Numbered from the stretch's first letter, positions 1 through 11,843 are shown. The stretch: DNA of 64,000 nt from Psettodes erumei (GCA_016785225.1 JAFBJZ010000357.1:3154501-3218500); one strand, 5' to 3'. Notes: generated from the letters alone by a model not told the origin. A program made the numbers and translations.

Positions 1-880
1 CGAGGGTTGAGGACTGAGGATTTTGTGTTGTTTGAGCTTGAAAGGCATGACGGAACGAAAAGGGACTTTGTGTGTCTCACAGCTGCAAGTCAACCATTCA
101 GTCAGTCTCCCGCTGTGTGTGTGTGTGTGTGTGTTTGTCACACTGAAGTGTGTGTGAGGAGATAAACATGAAGGCTGAAGCTACATCAATGAAATGTGTG
201 GGACAAATACTATTGTTTTCTAATCAATAAGTTAGAAAAATTTATGATGCCAGAAAAAAAATATTTCAGCGCTGCTGACACCCTCTGAAAAAATATCAGA
301 GCACAGTTTGAAATATATGTTTTACTTATTTTTAGCTGCATTTAGTGAAAACTAAAACTTGGTATTTCGGACCAGACAAACCACATATTTTTTACATGCA
401 AGACAAAAAGACTAAAATTTTGTGAGCTTGCTTTGACTGGCTAAAGAATATCAATGAATACTCTCTCCACAAGAAAAATTTACTGACACCAATTAATTTA
501 ACATTTAATCAAAAATCCATCCCCACATCAGCTGCCGCATCTTCATATTAATGATCTTTTTACCAACTGAAGGCAGTGATGATATGTATGTCTGTTTGGC
601 AGCACTGCTTGCCACTCTCTTCTGATGCTTGGGTAGTTTCCAAGCAGCTAATTATTTTACTGCACAGCTGAGGACAGGGGCAATGGAGCTGATTCCTCCA
701 GAGCAGTGCCTGCCACTTTTACGGTGTTACAAGCCCAAATGGTCCATTTTCCAAAATGCATAAATCCTTTCCAGTCTTTCTGTGCCTCTTCTCTGGTTGA
801 AAGTGGACTCATCAGTAGTGATTGGCTAAATTAGCATCCTGTGTCGTAATGTAATGTCGTAGCAACAACCACCTGTTGTG
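1..880. other. intronic sequence, left edge
   Basis: AT-rich, with a short TG run near 118-133. No exon of dync2h1 and no recognisable element is seen. It is presumed to be dync2h1 intron because coding sequence continues beyond the window. Confidence 0.5.
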
Positions 881-1090
881 GATATATTACATGTAAGGGC
901 TCCACACTGACACCATGCTGCTCACACACATTCATCAGTGACCAGACTCACTGCCAGACACACACACACATACACACACACTGCTATTGTTGCTTTTGTT
1001 GGAGTTAAATCCTTCGTCTTTGATTTTGTGTATCCACACATTGGGACTGGGTCATGTCACAAAGCATCTCAAATTGATCATAGCCATCGA

Positions 1091-1143
1091 GTAAGCAGCA
1101 TTTCATAATCTGAAGGTTGTGAGTTCGAGCCTCACATGGGGCA
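1091..1143 (+). pseudogene. tRNA-Met 3'-half remnant
   Basis: From the anticodon loop onward (cataatctgaagg, T arm, CTCACATGGGGCA) this matches the tRNA-Met 3' half, with changes in the variable loop and acceptor. The D arm and A box are absent, so it should not make a tRNA. Confidence 0.85.
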
Positions 1144-2333
1144 GAGTGTTTTAAATTCAGAGGAAATGCAATGGGGAGACACATGCTACATATTGGTAAA
1201 TGTTGCTTCATCTGCAGAATACATGAGTTGACTCTGTACTGGAAGTTTCCAGTTACATAATCAAGGTGCAAGACATGAATGCAACAGAAAAGCTTTCTTG
1301 TGACTTTGCACCATTTCTTCATCAGCTAAAAGATTTGTCTTACACAGTAAATACAATGTCTCCATCCTCATGTGTCTTTATTGAATCTTCCCTTGCTTGT
1401 CTCTCTCACATCCCTGCTAGTAATTACACTATTCTCGAGTCTGAAAGGAATAGTAACTACTACGCAAAACAAAAATAATGACTCAGTTTACAGCTGTACT
1501 AGGAACTTGAACCCAGAGCTGGACGCTGCTTAACAAAGTGTCATCATGTTTTGTCTTTGTGTGAGCCTTTTGGTTTGCAAGTAGAAGTCAGCAAGTATGG
1601 TGATAATATCGTGACTTTTTTCTGTTTTTTTCCACATTTTCAATAAACCCATGTAGCCTCGTTGGCGCAGTAGGCAGCGCGTCAGTCTCATAATCTGAAG
1701 GTCGTGAGTTCGAGCCTCACACGGGGCAGATTGTTTTTAAGACGACTCACAAAAATAAATTTCATTTCATAATTGTTTTTTAAATCATTGAAGATTTGTT
1801 TTCTTTTTTATAACTTGCATGTTTAATTGTCTGGAAAACTACTTTTGGCATTAGTGACACTAGCCAACAACAAACACACAAAGCAGATATATTGATAGGG
1901 TAATATATTTACACGCCCTTGATCATTCAGGCGAAACAATCCTATAGAGGTAACAGCACATACGACTGAATTTAAGTGCTATACAAATAGATGAGCACCT
2001 GGATATCAGTTTCAGTTTCATCTGACACCAGTGAGCAGCCTCCCAGATAGTGCAGTCAGAAGCCAACACACTATTAGAATTATCTGGACTGAATGAATGG
2101 GCTCATTAAGCTCTCTTGTGTTCTACCTTCAGTGCAGGGTCATGTTGCAGACCAACTTTTCTTCTGTCTATCGTGAAAGGAATATTAACTAGTACGCAAA
2201 AGAAAAATAATTACTGGGTTGACAGCTGTACTAGGAACTTGAGGGCAGAGTCTTTTAAATTGAGAGGAAATGCAGTTGGGGAGGGGGCAACGGCCCATGT
2301 TGGCAAACGTCACTTCATCTGCACCATACATAA
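1107..2333 (+). repeat. segmental duplication block A, array 1 copy
   Basis: About 1.2 kb, nearly identical to 31447-32676, including a complete tRNA-Met gene. Differences seen by eye are scattered substitutions, small T-run length changes, and a more diverged patch just 5' of the tRNA (about 1560-1655). Confidence 0.93.
1656..1728 (+). tRNA. tRNA-Met (CAT), array 1 copy 1
   Basis: This 73-nt gene folds as a full cloverleaf: acceptor GCCTCGT/ACGGGGC, anticodon loop CTCATAA, T arm GTGAG/CTCAC with TTCGAGC. A box (TGGCGCAGTAGG) and B box (GTTCGAGCC) are intact. The body is almost identical to the remembered vertebrate elongator tRNA-Met. It lacks initiator features (A-rich T loop, AGC 5' end). 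The 3' CCA is absent, as usual for nuclear genes. A TTTTT Pol III stop follows 4 bases downstream. Confidence 0.96.
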
Positions 2334-2411
2334 CACACATGCTCATCCTGCGTTTCAGCTCACTGTGGACCGGTTCACTGCTTTAACCATAAAGCTCAGA
2401 GCTGTATCTCA

Positions 2412-2862
2412 TGAGCATGCAACAGCATATCAGGATTTCTACTGCTCAGTGTAGAAAAACGTGGCCTGGATATACATTGTTTATTTCTTTATGATTTTAT
2501 CAGTCCAGGGCTCCAGGCTGACACCATGCTGCTCACTCATACACACATTCATCAGTGACCAAACCCACTGCCAGACACACACACTGTTATTGTTTCTTTT
2601 GTCATAGTTAAATCCTTCATTTTTGATCTCATAAATCTGTGTGCCCTCTCTTTTGTCCTGACTTCAGTGCAGAGTCATGTCACAAAGCATCTAAAGTTGA
2701 TCATAGCCATCGTGTGAGCACTTTGATGTGGATATATATTATTGTTATTGAGTGACAATTTTTCCTCAGTATTTTTTACAATTTCTGTAGCCTTGTTGGC
2801 GCAGTAGGCAGCGCGTCAGTCTCATAATCTGAAGGTCGTGAGTTCAAGCCTCACACGGGGCA
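2412..2862 (+). repeat. segmental duplication block B, array 1 copy
   Basis: About 450 bp from gagcatgcaacagcatatca to the end of the tRNA gene, nearly identical to 31033-31483. Its order relative to block A is reversed between arrays (A then B here, B then A in array 2), so a simple single duplication does not explain the layout. Confidence 0.9.
2790..2862 (+). tRNA. tRNA-Met (CAT), array 1 copy 2
   Basis: Same 73-nt body with acceptor base 5 C to T (GCCTTGT), which turns one C-G pair into a U-G wobble, and a T loop reading TTCAAGC. A TTTT stop follows. The gene is probably functional, though the wobble may lower stability. Confidence 0.9.
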
Positions 2863-3189
2863 GAGTCTTTTAGATTGAAAGGAAATGCAGTTGCATGCTG
2901 ACGTCACTTCATCTGCAACATACATAAATGCACTCTGTACAACAGGTCAATCAAGTAATTCTATGTCAATGACAAGAAAAGGTACACAACTTTCAAATCC
3001 AGACTCAAACACAAACTGAAACTGTAAGTTACCAGACTGACCACAGAACATGAATGAACTATGAGAGCAATACAACAATAACATAACAGTGGAGACGGAG
3101 GCCACATTCATCAGTGAGCAGACTGACTGCCAAATGCACGTATTATTATTTCTTTTGACGTTTTTAAATCCTCTTTTGACTATTTAAAT

Positions 3190-3480
3190 CAGGCGCCCAC
3201 CCTTTTGTCCTGACTTCAGTTCTGGGTCACAAAACATGTAAAGTTAATTACAGCCTTTGTGTGAGCCTTTTGGTTTGCAAGTAGAAGTCATCGAGTACGG
3301 CGATAATATCGGGACTGTTTCCGTTTTTTTTCACAGTTGTAGTCAACACATGTAGCCTCGTTGGCGCAGTAGGCAGCGCGTCAGTCTCATAATCTGAAGG
3401 TCGTGAGTTCGAGCCTCACACGGGGCAGAGTCTTTTTAAGACCAATCATAAAAATAATTTTCATTTCATAAAGTTTTTTA
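3190..3480 (+). repeat. segmental duplication block C, array 1 copy
   Basis: About 290 bp including the tRNA gene at 3355, highly similar to 32917-33207. The shared leader includes ttgtcctgacttcagttctg and catgtaaagttaattacagc. Confidence 0.88.
3355..3427 (+). tRNA. tRNA-Met (CAT), array 1 copy 3
   Basis: The body is identical to copy 1, followed by TTTTT. The leader shares the block beginning gtgagccttttggtttgcaa with copies at 1656, 32000 and 33082. Confidence 0.96.
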
Positions 3481-3650
3481 ATTATTAATTTGGGTTTTTT
3501 TTTAACTTGCATGTTTAAATGACTGGAAAATTACTTAGATATGTACATATGTTAATAGGGTGATGTATTTACATGCCCTAGATCTGGCTGGATGCAACCT
3601 AACAATTTACGATGCTAGTGTCATCATGTTTTCTCAAACATGAGAAACAC

Positions 3651-3696
3651 GAGTCTCATAATCTGAAGGTCGTGCGTTTGACCCTTACATAGAGCA
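3651..3696 (+). pseudogene. tRNA-Met 3'-half remnant, diverged
   Basis: It begins at gagtctcataatctgaagg and runs through a mutated T arm and acceptor (CTTACATAGAGCA). The 5' half is missing. It is truncated near the same point as the remnant at 1091. Confidence 0.8.
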
Positions 3697-4122
3697 GAGC
3701 CTTTTAAATAGAGAGGAAATGCAATGGGGTGGGCAAATGGTAAATGTTACTATCCATGCAACATAAATGATGTGACTGTACTGTAAATTTCCAGTTTTCA
3801 AGCTGCTGCTATAACATAAGCAAAGCCAGTCGCTGAGCAGTTTTTTATAAAATGCTGTTCACTCATACACACATTCATCAGTGACGAGACTGACTGCCAA
3901 TCACACACTGTTATTGTTTCTTAAATCCTCCGTCTTTTGATTTTGTAAATCTGTGTTTCAGGACTGGGTCATGTCACAAAGCCACAAAAAAAACACCAAA
4001 CCAACCTAGGATGACAGCTGTACTAGGAACTTGAACCCTGGGCTGGATGCTGCTTAACAATTTACAATGCTAGTGTCATCATGTTTTCTCGAAATTTAGT
4101 GCGCAAAAACTATACAAACACA

Positions 4123-4195
4123 GCCTCGTTGGCGCAGTAGGCAGCGCGTCAGTCTCATAATCTGAAGGTCGTGAGTTCGAGCCTCACACGGGGCA
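4123..4195 (+). tRNA. tRNA-Met (CAT), array 1 copy 4
   Basis: The body is identical to copy 1, followed by TTTTTT. The leader is the short type ending aactatacaaacacag, shared with copies at 4443, 30790, 33396 and 33890. Confidence 0.96.
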
Positions 4196-4442
4196 GAGTT
4201 TTTTAAGACCAGTCACAAAAATAATTTTCATTTCATAATGTTTTTTAAATTATTGATGATTTGTTTTTGTTTTTTTATAACTTGCATGTTTAAATATCTG
4301 GAAAATTACTTAGATGTGTAGATATGTTGATAGGGTGATGTATTTACACACCCTTGATCTGGCTGGATGCAACCTAACAAGTTTCAACACGCGTGTCATC
4401 ATGTTTTCTCGAAATTTAGTGTGCAAAAACTACAAAAACACA

Positions 4443-4515
4443 GCCTCGTTGGCGCAGTAGGCAGCGCGTCAGTCTCATAATCTGAAGGTCGTGAGTTCAA
4501 GCCTCACACGGGGCA
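4443..4515 (+). tRNA. tRNA-Met (CAT), array 1 copy 5
   Basis: Full-length body with T loop TTCAAGC; a TTTT stop follows. It lies only 247 bases after copy 4 and has the same short leader type, so the two look like a direct tandem duplication. Confidence 0.95.
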
Positions 4516-4999
4516 GAATGTTTTAGGAAAATGAGTTATGTTGAACAAAAAGATGACTGCACGCACGCACAACCTGATGAAAATAAACAGAACATCTTCA
4601 AAGACAGACTGACATGCAGAAATTCATTAAAGGGAATCCTACCATCAGCGTTTCTTGGTTCTAGACCAGCGAAGTGTTGGTGATGTTTTCAAACATGTTT
4701 TCCTGACTGAGAACTGGTTCTTTGGCCGTCAAAACACAAACAGCTTGTGGGAGATGAGGCACTGGTTGGGAGTGAGACCGTTTTGGCTCAGGAACAATTA
4801 AGACTTTGATACTGAAACACTTGTCTCTGATCAGTGGGAACAATGACAGAATAAAGTTGCTCATCCTGCATTTCAGCTTGCTTTGGACCGATTCATTGCT
4901 TTAACCATAAAGCTCAGAGCTGTATCTCATGAGCATGCAACATTATTATTATTGTTATTGGGTGAAAATTTCACTTCAATATTTGCTACAACTCCTATA

Positions 5000-5072
5000 G
5001 CCTCGTTGGCGCAGTAGGCAGCGCGTCAGTCTCATAATCTGAAGGTCGTGAGTTCAAGCCTCACACGTGGCA
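5000..5072 (+). tRNA. tRNA-Met (CAT), array 1 copy 6 (acceptor-stem mismatch)
   Basis: Full-length, but the 3' acceptor strand reads ACGTGGC, producing a U-U mismatch at base pair 4-69. T loop is TTCAAGC and a TTTT stop follows. The promoter boxes are intact, so it may be transcribed, but the tRNA could be less stable. Confidence 0.85.
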
Positions 5073-6112
5073 GAATGCTTTTAAGGAATATAATTACGTT
5101 GAAACTAAAAGAGGAAGATACTGCGCACACACAAAAAAATTCTAAATTCGTCCTTTTATCTTGATCCATTCCAAAAACTTCAAATGATCCTCCTTGGCCT
5201 AAATCCTGTTCCTCCACCAGGTGGAAATCTGTTCAATTGTTTTTACATAATCCCGGTGACAAACAAACACACCAACAAATAAACAAGCAGACAGGCAAAA
5301 ATATAACTTCCTTGGCTGAGGTAAAAAAGCAATCATCTTAACCACTGAGTCAAGATAAATGAATATTTAGGAAAAAGATAATCAAATTAAACTTTGGTTG
5401 CTTCATTTCACTTTGGCGCTCTTCCTTCTACGGGAGGAGCAAGTGGCTTGTCATCTTTATGACAGTGATGTAAAACTTTGCCGATTGGGGCCACAAAAGT
5501 CATAAGGTTTTAAATTCTGCTGGTAGTAAATATGGTATGTGTCAAGGATTTTGTGGCTTGGCAGAGTGTACAGAGGCATCACAGATGACAGCTGCTGCTG
5601 CTTTTTCCAAGGCTTCACGCTGTTTTCCAGCCAATGATACTCTGGGCCATTTTTGTTCGATATACTGTGATTTAGGTGGGTCTGCAGAAACACTTTGGAG
5701 AAAAGCTACAGTGGTTTCGGCCTGAATCAATAGTATGGGTCATAATTAATGATGTTAATTTATAAAACAGGCCATGGTAAAACTTCACAAAGTTGTCCTG
5801 CCCCCCAAAACTAATAGAACACATTTGCTTTATTATCAGGCAGCTCAGTGAAACGCCGCATTAAGACAGTGAATAATCTTAAAACGATCAAGGAAAAAAA
5901 AAAAGCTGCACTACTTTGAACCATGGGAGGTATTTTATCAGTTGAATTCAGACGAGCGAAGCAGTTATAAAGTTATAAAACAGGAATGCGAGCTCATCTT
6001 TTTTATATGCCAGGCCGTTACGTAGGTCAGCCATAAACCACTTCAAGGTGTCTTTGTTTGTGGAAACCCATAACAGATGGACACAAAAAGACACATGGAA
6101 ATCATACATCAG

Positions 6113-6165
6113 TCAGCCACAACATTAAAACAGGTAACTGGTTTATTGCTGTGGTTGATCGGTGT
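6113..6165 (+). repeat. interspersed repeat fragment (cagccacaacattaaaacag type)
   Basis: The core cagccacaacattaaaacag plus gtaactggttt recurs at 12219-12270 in another intron of this window. Similar text is common in fish genomes as part of a dispersed non-coding element; the family name is not certain. Confidence 0.65.
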
Positions 6166-6174
6166 ATGATTGCG

Positions 6175-6365
6175 GTTTGTCCTCCACGTGCACTGTTTTC
6201 CTCCCACAGTCTAAAGACATGCAGTTTAGGTTAAGTCAACTGGCGACTCCGAATTGCAAGTAGGGTGTGAATGATTATCTGTCTGTGTCACTTCTGTGAG
6301 CGACTGGCATCCTGTCCAGGGTGTACTCTACTTCTTACCCAGCGTCAGCTGGAGTCTCCCCCCCA
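6175..6365 (+). repeat. teleost interspersed repeat (probable 3' end of a retroelement)
   Basis: Contains tctaaagacatgcagttta, aactggcgactccgaattg, gcatcctgtccagggtgta and agcgtcagctggagtc. These are successive pieces of a very common dispersed fish repeat that I recall as a non-LTR retrotransposon tail. It is degraded and has no coding capacity. Confidence 0.7.
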
Positions 6366-7143
6366 CCTAACTCAGTTGTAGTTAAGTAATACATTAGAGG
6401 GGAGCAAGACAGAGAAAAAACATGAAAGATGGCAGGCATAGAGGGTTGGTTTGAAGAGAGAGTTCAGGCTAAAGACTGCTGATTATTATAAAAGAGCGAG
6501 AAGGAAAGCAGTGAAGAGGGAATAATGCCCGAGGCTGCTCTCAGGAGATTACAAACAGAGGAGGAGTGAGGAGGTTGACGGTATATCTCTCCTCCTCTAC
6601 CTCATCACATCCCCTTTGTCTCATCTCAGCCTGGGGACACACACGGGAATACTTGCTGTGTTTCCTAGACGTCTACAAGTCATTCCTGTATATACTGTAT
6701 GTGTGCCTGCCCCTGTGGATTCAACTTAATCACAGGCTGGGAAAATTTAACACTTCGGATCTAAAACAATATAGAGAAAGATTCACTTCACACTATAAGT
6801 CAAGGAGACAGATCTCATCTTATGTTTTATGATTAGATGAATCAGAGATCCCAACCATGTACAAAACTGTCAGTGGAGGAAATATGCTGAACCTCAGATG
6901 ACTTCCAAGATGTTTCACCGTGTTTGGCAAAAAGACTCAGTAAGGTGGTGGATCTCACGACTTCATTTTTGTTCATTTTCACCATTAGACTGAGATGAAC
7001 CACGGACATAATTCCTCTTGAAAATGGGGACACAAATCACAGCAGATGCCGCGTGCAACCACAACGGACACACACTTGTGTATTCGTGTTTACTCTCAGT
7101 TCATGTCCTCTTTTACTCCCTTCCTTTCTCTCGTCCCTCTTAC

Positions 7144-7245
7144 CTCTTGATTGAGCAGAGCAGTGGCCAGCTTCTGGACCTCAGGAGTGAGCAGCTGTGT
7201 CCCCCTGATCACCTTGCTCAGTGCAGCCAGAGATTGGTGGATACT
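7144..7245 (-). CDS. dync2h1: dync2h1 exon W45 (last exon seen in the window)
   Basis: This 102-nt exon of 34 codons encodes SIHQSLAALSKVIRGTQLLT to LATALLNQE. SLxxLxKVIRGxxLLxxExQxLA is the dynein C-terminal block. A good donor (GAG|GTAAGA) shows the gene continues left. The final roughly 190 residues are not found anywhere in 1-7143. Confidence 0.96.
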
Positions 7246-10208
7246 CTGTCACAACAGCCAAAGTTTAGTGCACAAACTGTGACTGCGTCTTTAAAAGAAA
7301 TGAAATCTTTCACTGAAGAAAAATACTGAGAACACATACAGACTGCTGCTAAAAACATCCAATCCAAGAGAAGAATCATTACATCATCCAGCAGTTTACC
7401 ATTCACTCTTATCATGCATCTTCATGACTCAAACCCACTTTCTATAATTCTTAGCATTTGCTATTTGAAAAAAAAATGCTTGCCAAAGCAAAAGTGGTAT
7501 TTTTTTTACTAAATTATTCAGGGATAGCAGTCATGTTAGAAACTATATAATGTCACTATTCATCATTTCAAATCCTAAAGTCACATACACACACATACAC
7601 AAAATTGTTGTCATTATTAAGATCACTAGTTTTTTGACTCACCTGGACCAAACGGATGGCGTTGAACTGCTCCAGGACGATGAATGACAAGACTGGTGAC
7701 CCATGGCCTTCTGTAGGTGGGGCCACCTTCTGATGGATCAGTGTAGAGCCCTAATGGATAGACAGCAGACAGACAGAGAATCATATATAATCATATCAGG
7801 CATAAATGAGATAAAACCATGCTCAGAAGGGAAGGAGAAGTAGATGTTTTTTTTCTTCTTCTTTTTTTCCCTGTGCAGCTAATATAGCCTTGAAGCACTA
7901 TGGGCTATAGTGCTTCAAGGCTTGCTGTAAAATATCGCACAATTGTACCACCGTGGCTTTATGCCCCTCTTATCATTGGAGCTCTGATAGCAATCCATCA
8001 ACCAATCAGTCTACTCAAATTGGCTGCTGCACAGTAGCATGGATATGGTTTTATTTAGAGTAAGAGACAACACATTTTCTGTGCTACCTTTTTTTCCCCC
8101 TTTTAAATTACTTCTTCCATTACAACAATATATCTTCCCGGTGTTCCCTGTGGGTTTCCGTTAGCTCAAAATACGTTCACTGACTCCATCCATTCTTGGG
8201 CTTCTCTCACAATAACAAGATGTAACCAAATAGGAAATTGTTTCTTCCTCTCTGGAGAGCAAACCAGGGGGACAATTTGTTTACATTAGTCAACACAGAG
8301 ATCTACACCCAGCGTTCACAGGAAAAATGGAAAAAAAAGAAATGTGCAAAAAACCAGATAGTCTGTTGCATTCTGTTGCAGATATCACTTTCTGTACCTG
8401 CACCCCCATTGTATTCAGTAAAAGGCAGAGGAAGAAAGAGAGGGAGAGGCATTGTAGGACTGTGTAATGGAGGAATGGAGACAATTCAGAGCCAGAGATA
8501 AATATGACAATGAGACAAAAAAAAAGCTAGCAGGCTATAATTTAGCTTGTGTACAGCTCTGCTATCGTCTCCATTCAAAAATGTAACTAAAAGCCAAATA
8601 AACAATCATCGCTGTCTTGTGTGTTGTCCCTCCGTCCAGACTTCATAAAGATTTATCAAATAAACGCACAATTTACAGGCACATACTCACACAACAGTAT
8701 GTACACACACACCAATGCAGCGTGTACACAGATGTGAACACCAGCCTTTGTACAGAGACACACAAATAAGGAACACGCACAAGCGCGCGCGTTCGAGCTG
8801 CACATCGGGGAAGCTGCAACCACTGTTGGTCAAACACGGAGGGTGAGCGGGCAACAAAGAGCCAGTTAATTGAAAGCAGTCAGATGTAGATTGTGATCTA
8901 TGGGAAGCTTGCTGGCGATACAACGGCAACAATTAACACAGTCATTCTCTTCTCAGGAAGTGCAAAATAACTCTGCCTGCATGGCTCTGAGGGCGAGAGA
9001 GAAGGAAGGGGACAACATTTACATCATGAGAGTGAATAGGACATGCAGATGGAGAGAGCGGGAAGACAGTGGCTAAATTATTTAATGTGGAGGTAGATGT
9101 CCTTTTGATTTGAAAAGGTGCCGGTCTCCAGGCAACCGCACACTGCAGCGCGGCCTGACGAGGCGAGCCAGTGGCTATCACACACAGTGCTCAATTAGAC
9201 TCTGCTAATTTCCAATTAGCTTTCATGGCTTTTAATTTAGATTAGTTGCTGCAGCACGGGCAGTGTAAAAACATGATTTAGCATACAAATAAAGACTAGT
9301 GTGGAACTGTCACCGCTCGAAAAGAACTACAAATAGATTAAAAAGTTCAACTGAAATTGTGTTTGTCTTACTAATCAATAGCAAATGCCTGTAAATACAT
9401 GTGATGACAAAATGGTATAAAAAAACACCTCTCTTTAGAGAAATGAAAAGCAACATACCTGGTTGAGTTTCTTCCATAAATTGAGGACAGGTGAAAGTCC
9501 ATTCGACCAGAGCTCCCTGTCAAACTTTGACCCAGTCGCTACTGAGCGGCTCAGAACACGCAGCTGGGAAATCACCTGTGATTCAACCAATCGGAAACAC
9601 AAACAAATGATTAAGTTGAGCAAAGGTGTTGCAGAAGTGACACAGAGGTACCGATTTTCTGAATTAGTAATCTGTATGTTGCAAGCACAGCTGCAAAAGG
9701 TCACTCCAAAATGAATCTATATTCCCATGTTGCTGGCTCTGTGACAAATGTGCCGAATGTGGATAAAATAAATATGCACTTTTACTTTGCCCAAAACGTA
9801 TGACACTTGATTTAGAAAAAAAACAAACACTGCTACTTCTTCAGCTACTGTAATAAAATGTCACCTACATCTCTGGTGGCTACACCCTCCAGTGACAGTC
9901 AACACTGTTTCAGGTCCGGGAATATTACAAGTGAAAAAAGGCCAAACCCCAAACACATCTCCCAGCGGCTCCTTACACACCTAATCAAACATGCTTAGCT
10001 TCAGGCTTAGAGTCCTGGATAGTGCTTTTATCTAGGCTCAGTGTGTGTGTTTGTGCAGTTGTGCGGCTCAGTAGGTGTGTATGTTGTGAGGAAGGCAAAG
10101 TGTCTGATAAATGGCTTTCATTTGGTCCAGGAGAACTCTTTACGAACACCTGCTTTATCTTCTCTGCTCAGGAGGGAAAAGAGCGCATCAATGTGCGTAT
10201 GTGCATGC

Positions 10209-10259
<51 letters not shown>

Positions 10260-11180
10260 CATGTGTGCGTGTTTGTATGGGAGAGAGAGAGGAAAAAGGA
10301 AGGATAAAAAACAGATAGCTAATCTAGAACTTCACCCTGACAGCAGTAAAAGCGAGGGCAGCTGAGGGAGGAGATTTGAAATATATTGGGGTTCAAATGT
10401 ACAGGGATTTAAATATATTAAGATTCATCCTAATCTCAACCAGTGACTGCCAGGCAGCAACTGCTTTTACCATCATAACCAACTGGGAAGACAATGTCTA
10501 TGAACAAGGAAGTCCACTGTAAATGCACTGGGTGCAGTCCGTTTCGTTTAAGCTTTCACTTTAATTAACCCAGATTGTGAGTCCGGGTTTTCAATCAGCG
10601 GGAACTTTCTCGTGTCCTCCATTAATGGACATCATCTAATGAGCAGAAGCACAGATACTATAATACCCAGCTATATGACTGAATTACTGACACTTTCTTG
10701 GTACACAATTTGTCTTTGTATTATCTCAATTATGATAATATCCCAATGATACATTTTCCTCTTGCTACTCCCTATTCATACTCGTCTCACTTATCTTTTT
10801 CACTGCGCACAAAAACACATTACACACACACATCACGAAGTACTTCAGAAGCTGAGTCCAAAGGGAAGCCATTTAGTACCGTTCTGACCTGTGTCGGATC
10901 ATTCCACTAAGCTTATGCATTTGTTTTCAATGGCGTCAAGCAAAGCCACTGACTGTCCCACTGTGGTTACGTGTCCAGCCCACAGACTGTGACACGGGTC
11001 TTCAGGGAGAGGAGAGGGCACGAATTAAGAAGAGACAGTCAGAGAGAGAGAGAGAGACAGAGTGTGTGTGGGTGTGGGTGTGTGTGTGTGTGTGTGGGAG
11101 GGGGGGTCATGAAAGTGACAGTGACAAACGACAGCAGGAGGAGAGACAATGACGTACGGGGGAGAAAGGTGGAGCGAGAG

Positions 11181-11214
<34 letters not shown>

Positions 11215-11776
11215 ACACACAAACACAAGTGCCCTTGTGGGAGTTGTGTGAATGGGACTAGGCTGGTGGCTCCAGTGATCAGCCGGCCACACCGACAGTA
11301 TGAATGGACTTACATGCATTCACACCCACGTGGGGACTGGGCAAACGCACCGTAATGGTTTAAGAGAGGGTAATTTCACACAGAAAGACACACACAGACA
11401 CACACAAACGTCAAAAGCACTCCAGCCTGTCCATCCCATTATGCCCTCACATTTTTGCTCCATTTCCATGAAGAGGTGTGTGAAATTCAATGATTTTGCT
11501 ATATTTTGAGTATACACCGAGTACGTGCCAATTCTGCGTGACTTGTGCAGGAGACTAACAAAAAGTTGCTTCTAAAAACTGAGCAGGACACCTTTTACTC
11601 TATATCAAGCTTCCCTTCTCTTTCCCTGTTGTGTGTATCCTCATCTCTTCCTTTTGTATGCACACACACGCGCACACACACACAACCGTGGCAATGAGAG
11701 AACACATTTGATGTGTTTGAGAGATTGCACTGAGTTTCATCAGCATGTGGAGTGACCATCAACTGCACATGCATGT

Positions 11777-11843
<67 letters not shown>

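Larger units (their letters stand above)
880..5090 (+). repeat. tRNA-Met gene array 1 (6 intact copies, 2 remnants)
   Basis: The array consists of irregular units of about 0.25-1.1 kb. A typical unit has a leader (ctgacaccatgctgctcac, catcagtgacca, tcctgacttcag), one tRNA gene, a T-run terminator and an AT-rich trailer. Leader copies occur near 897, 2509 and 3843. All genes point right, opposite to dync2h1. The array lies in the incomplete intron following exon W45. Confidence 0.9.
5090..7143. other. dync2h1 intron between tRNA array 1 and exon W45
   Basis: Mostly unrecognised. It includes two interspersed repeat fragments (6113-6165 and about 6175-6365). An overlapping pair of 60-80-codon minus-strand frames at 5457-5730 is not recognisable as any family. 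Confidence 0.6.

Noticed and set aside
5457..5730. Two overlapping minus-strand frames that might be a broken gene or processed pseudogene
   Set aside because: Neither frame resembles a family I know and no splice or promoter context supports them. A protein search would be needed to call a pseudogene.
1..7143. Search for the last dync2h1 exons and stop codon
   Set aside because: No minus-strand segment resembling the expected WxSKWEGP or C-terminal dynein sequence was found, so the 3' end was not annotated.
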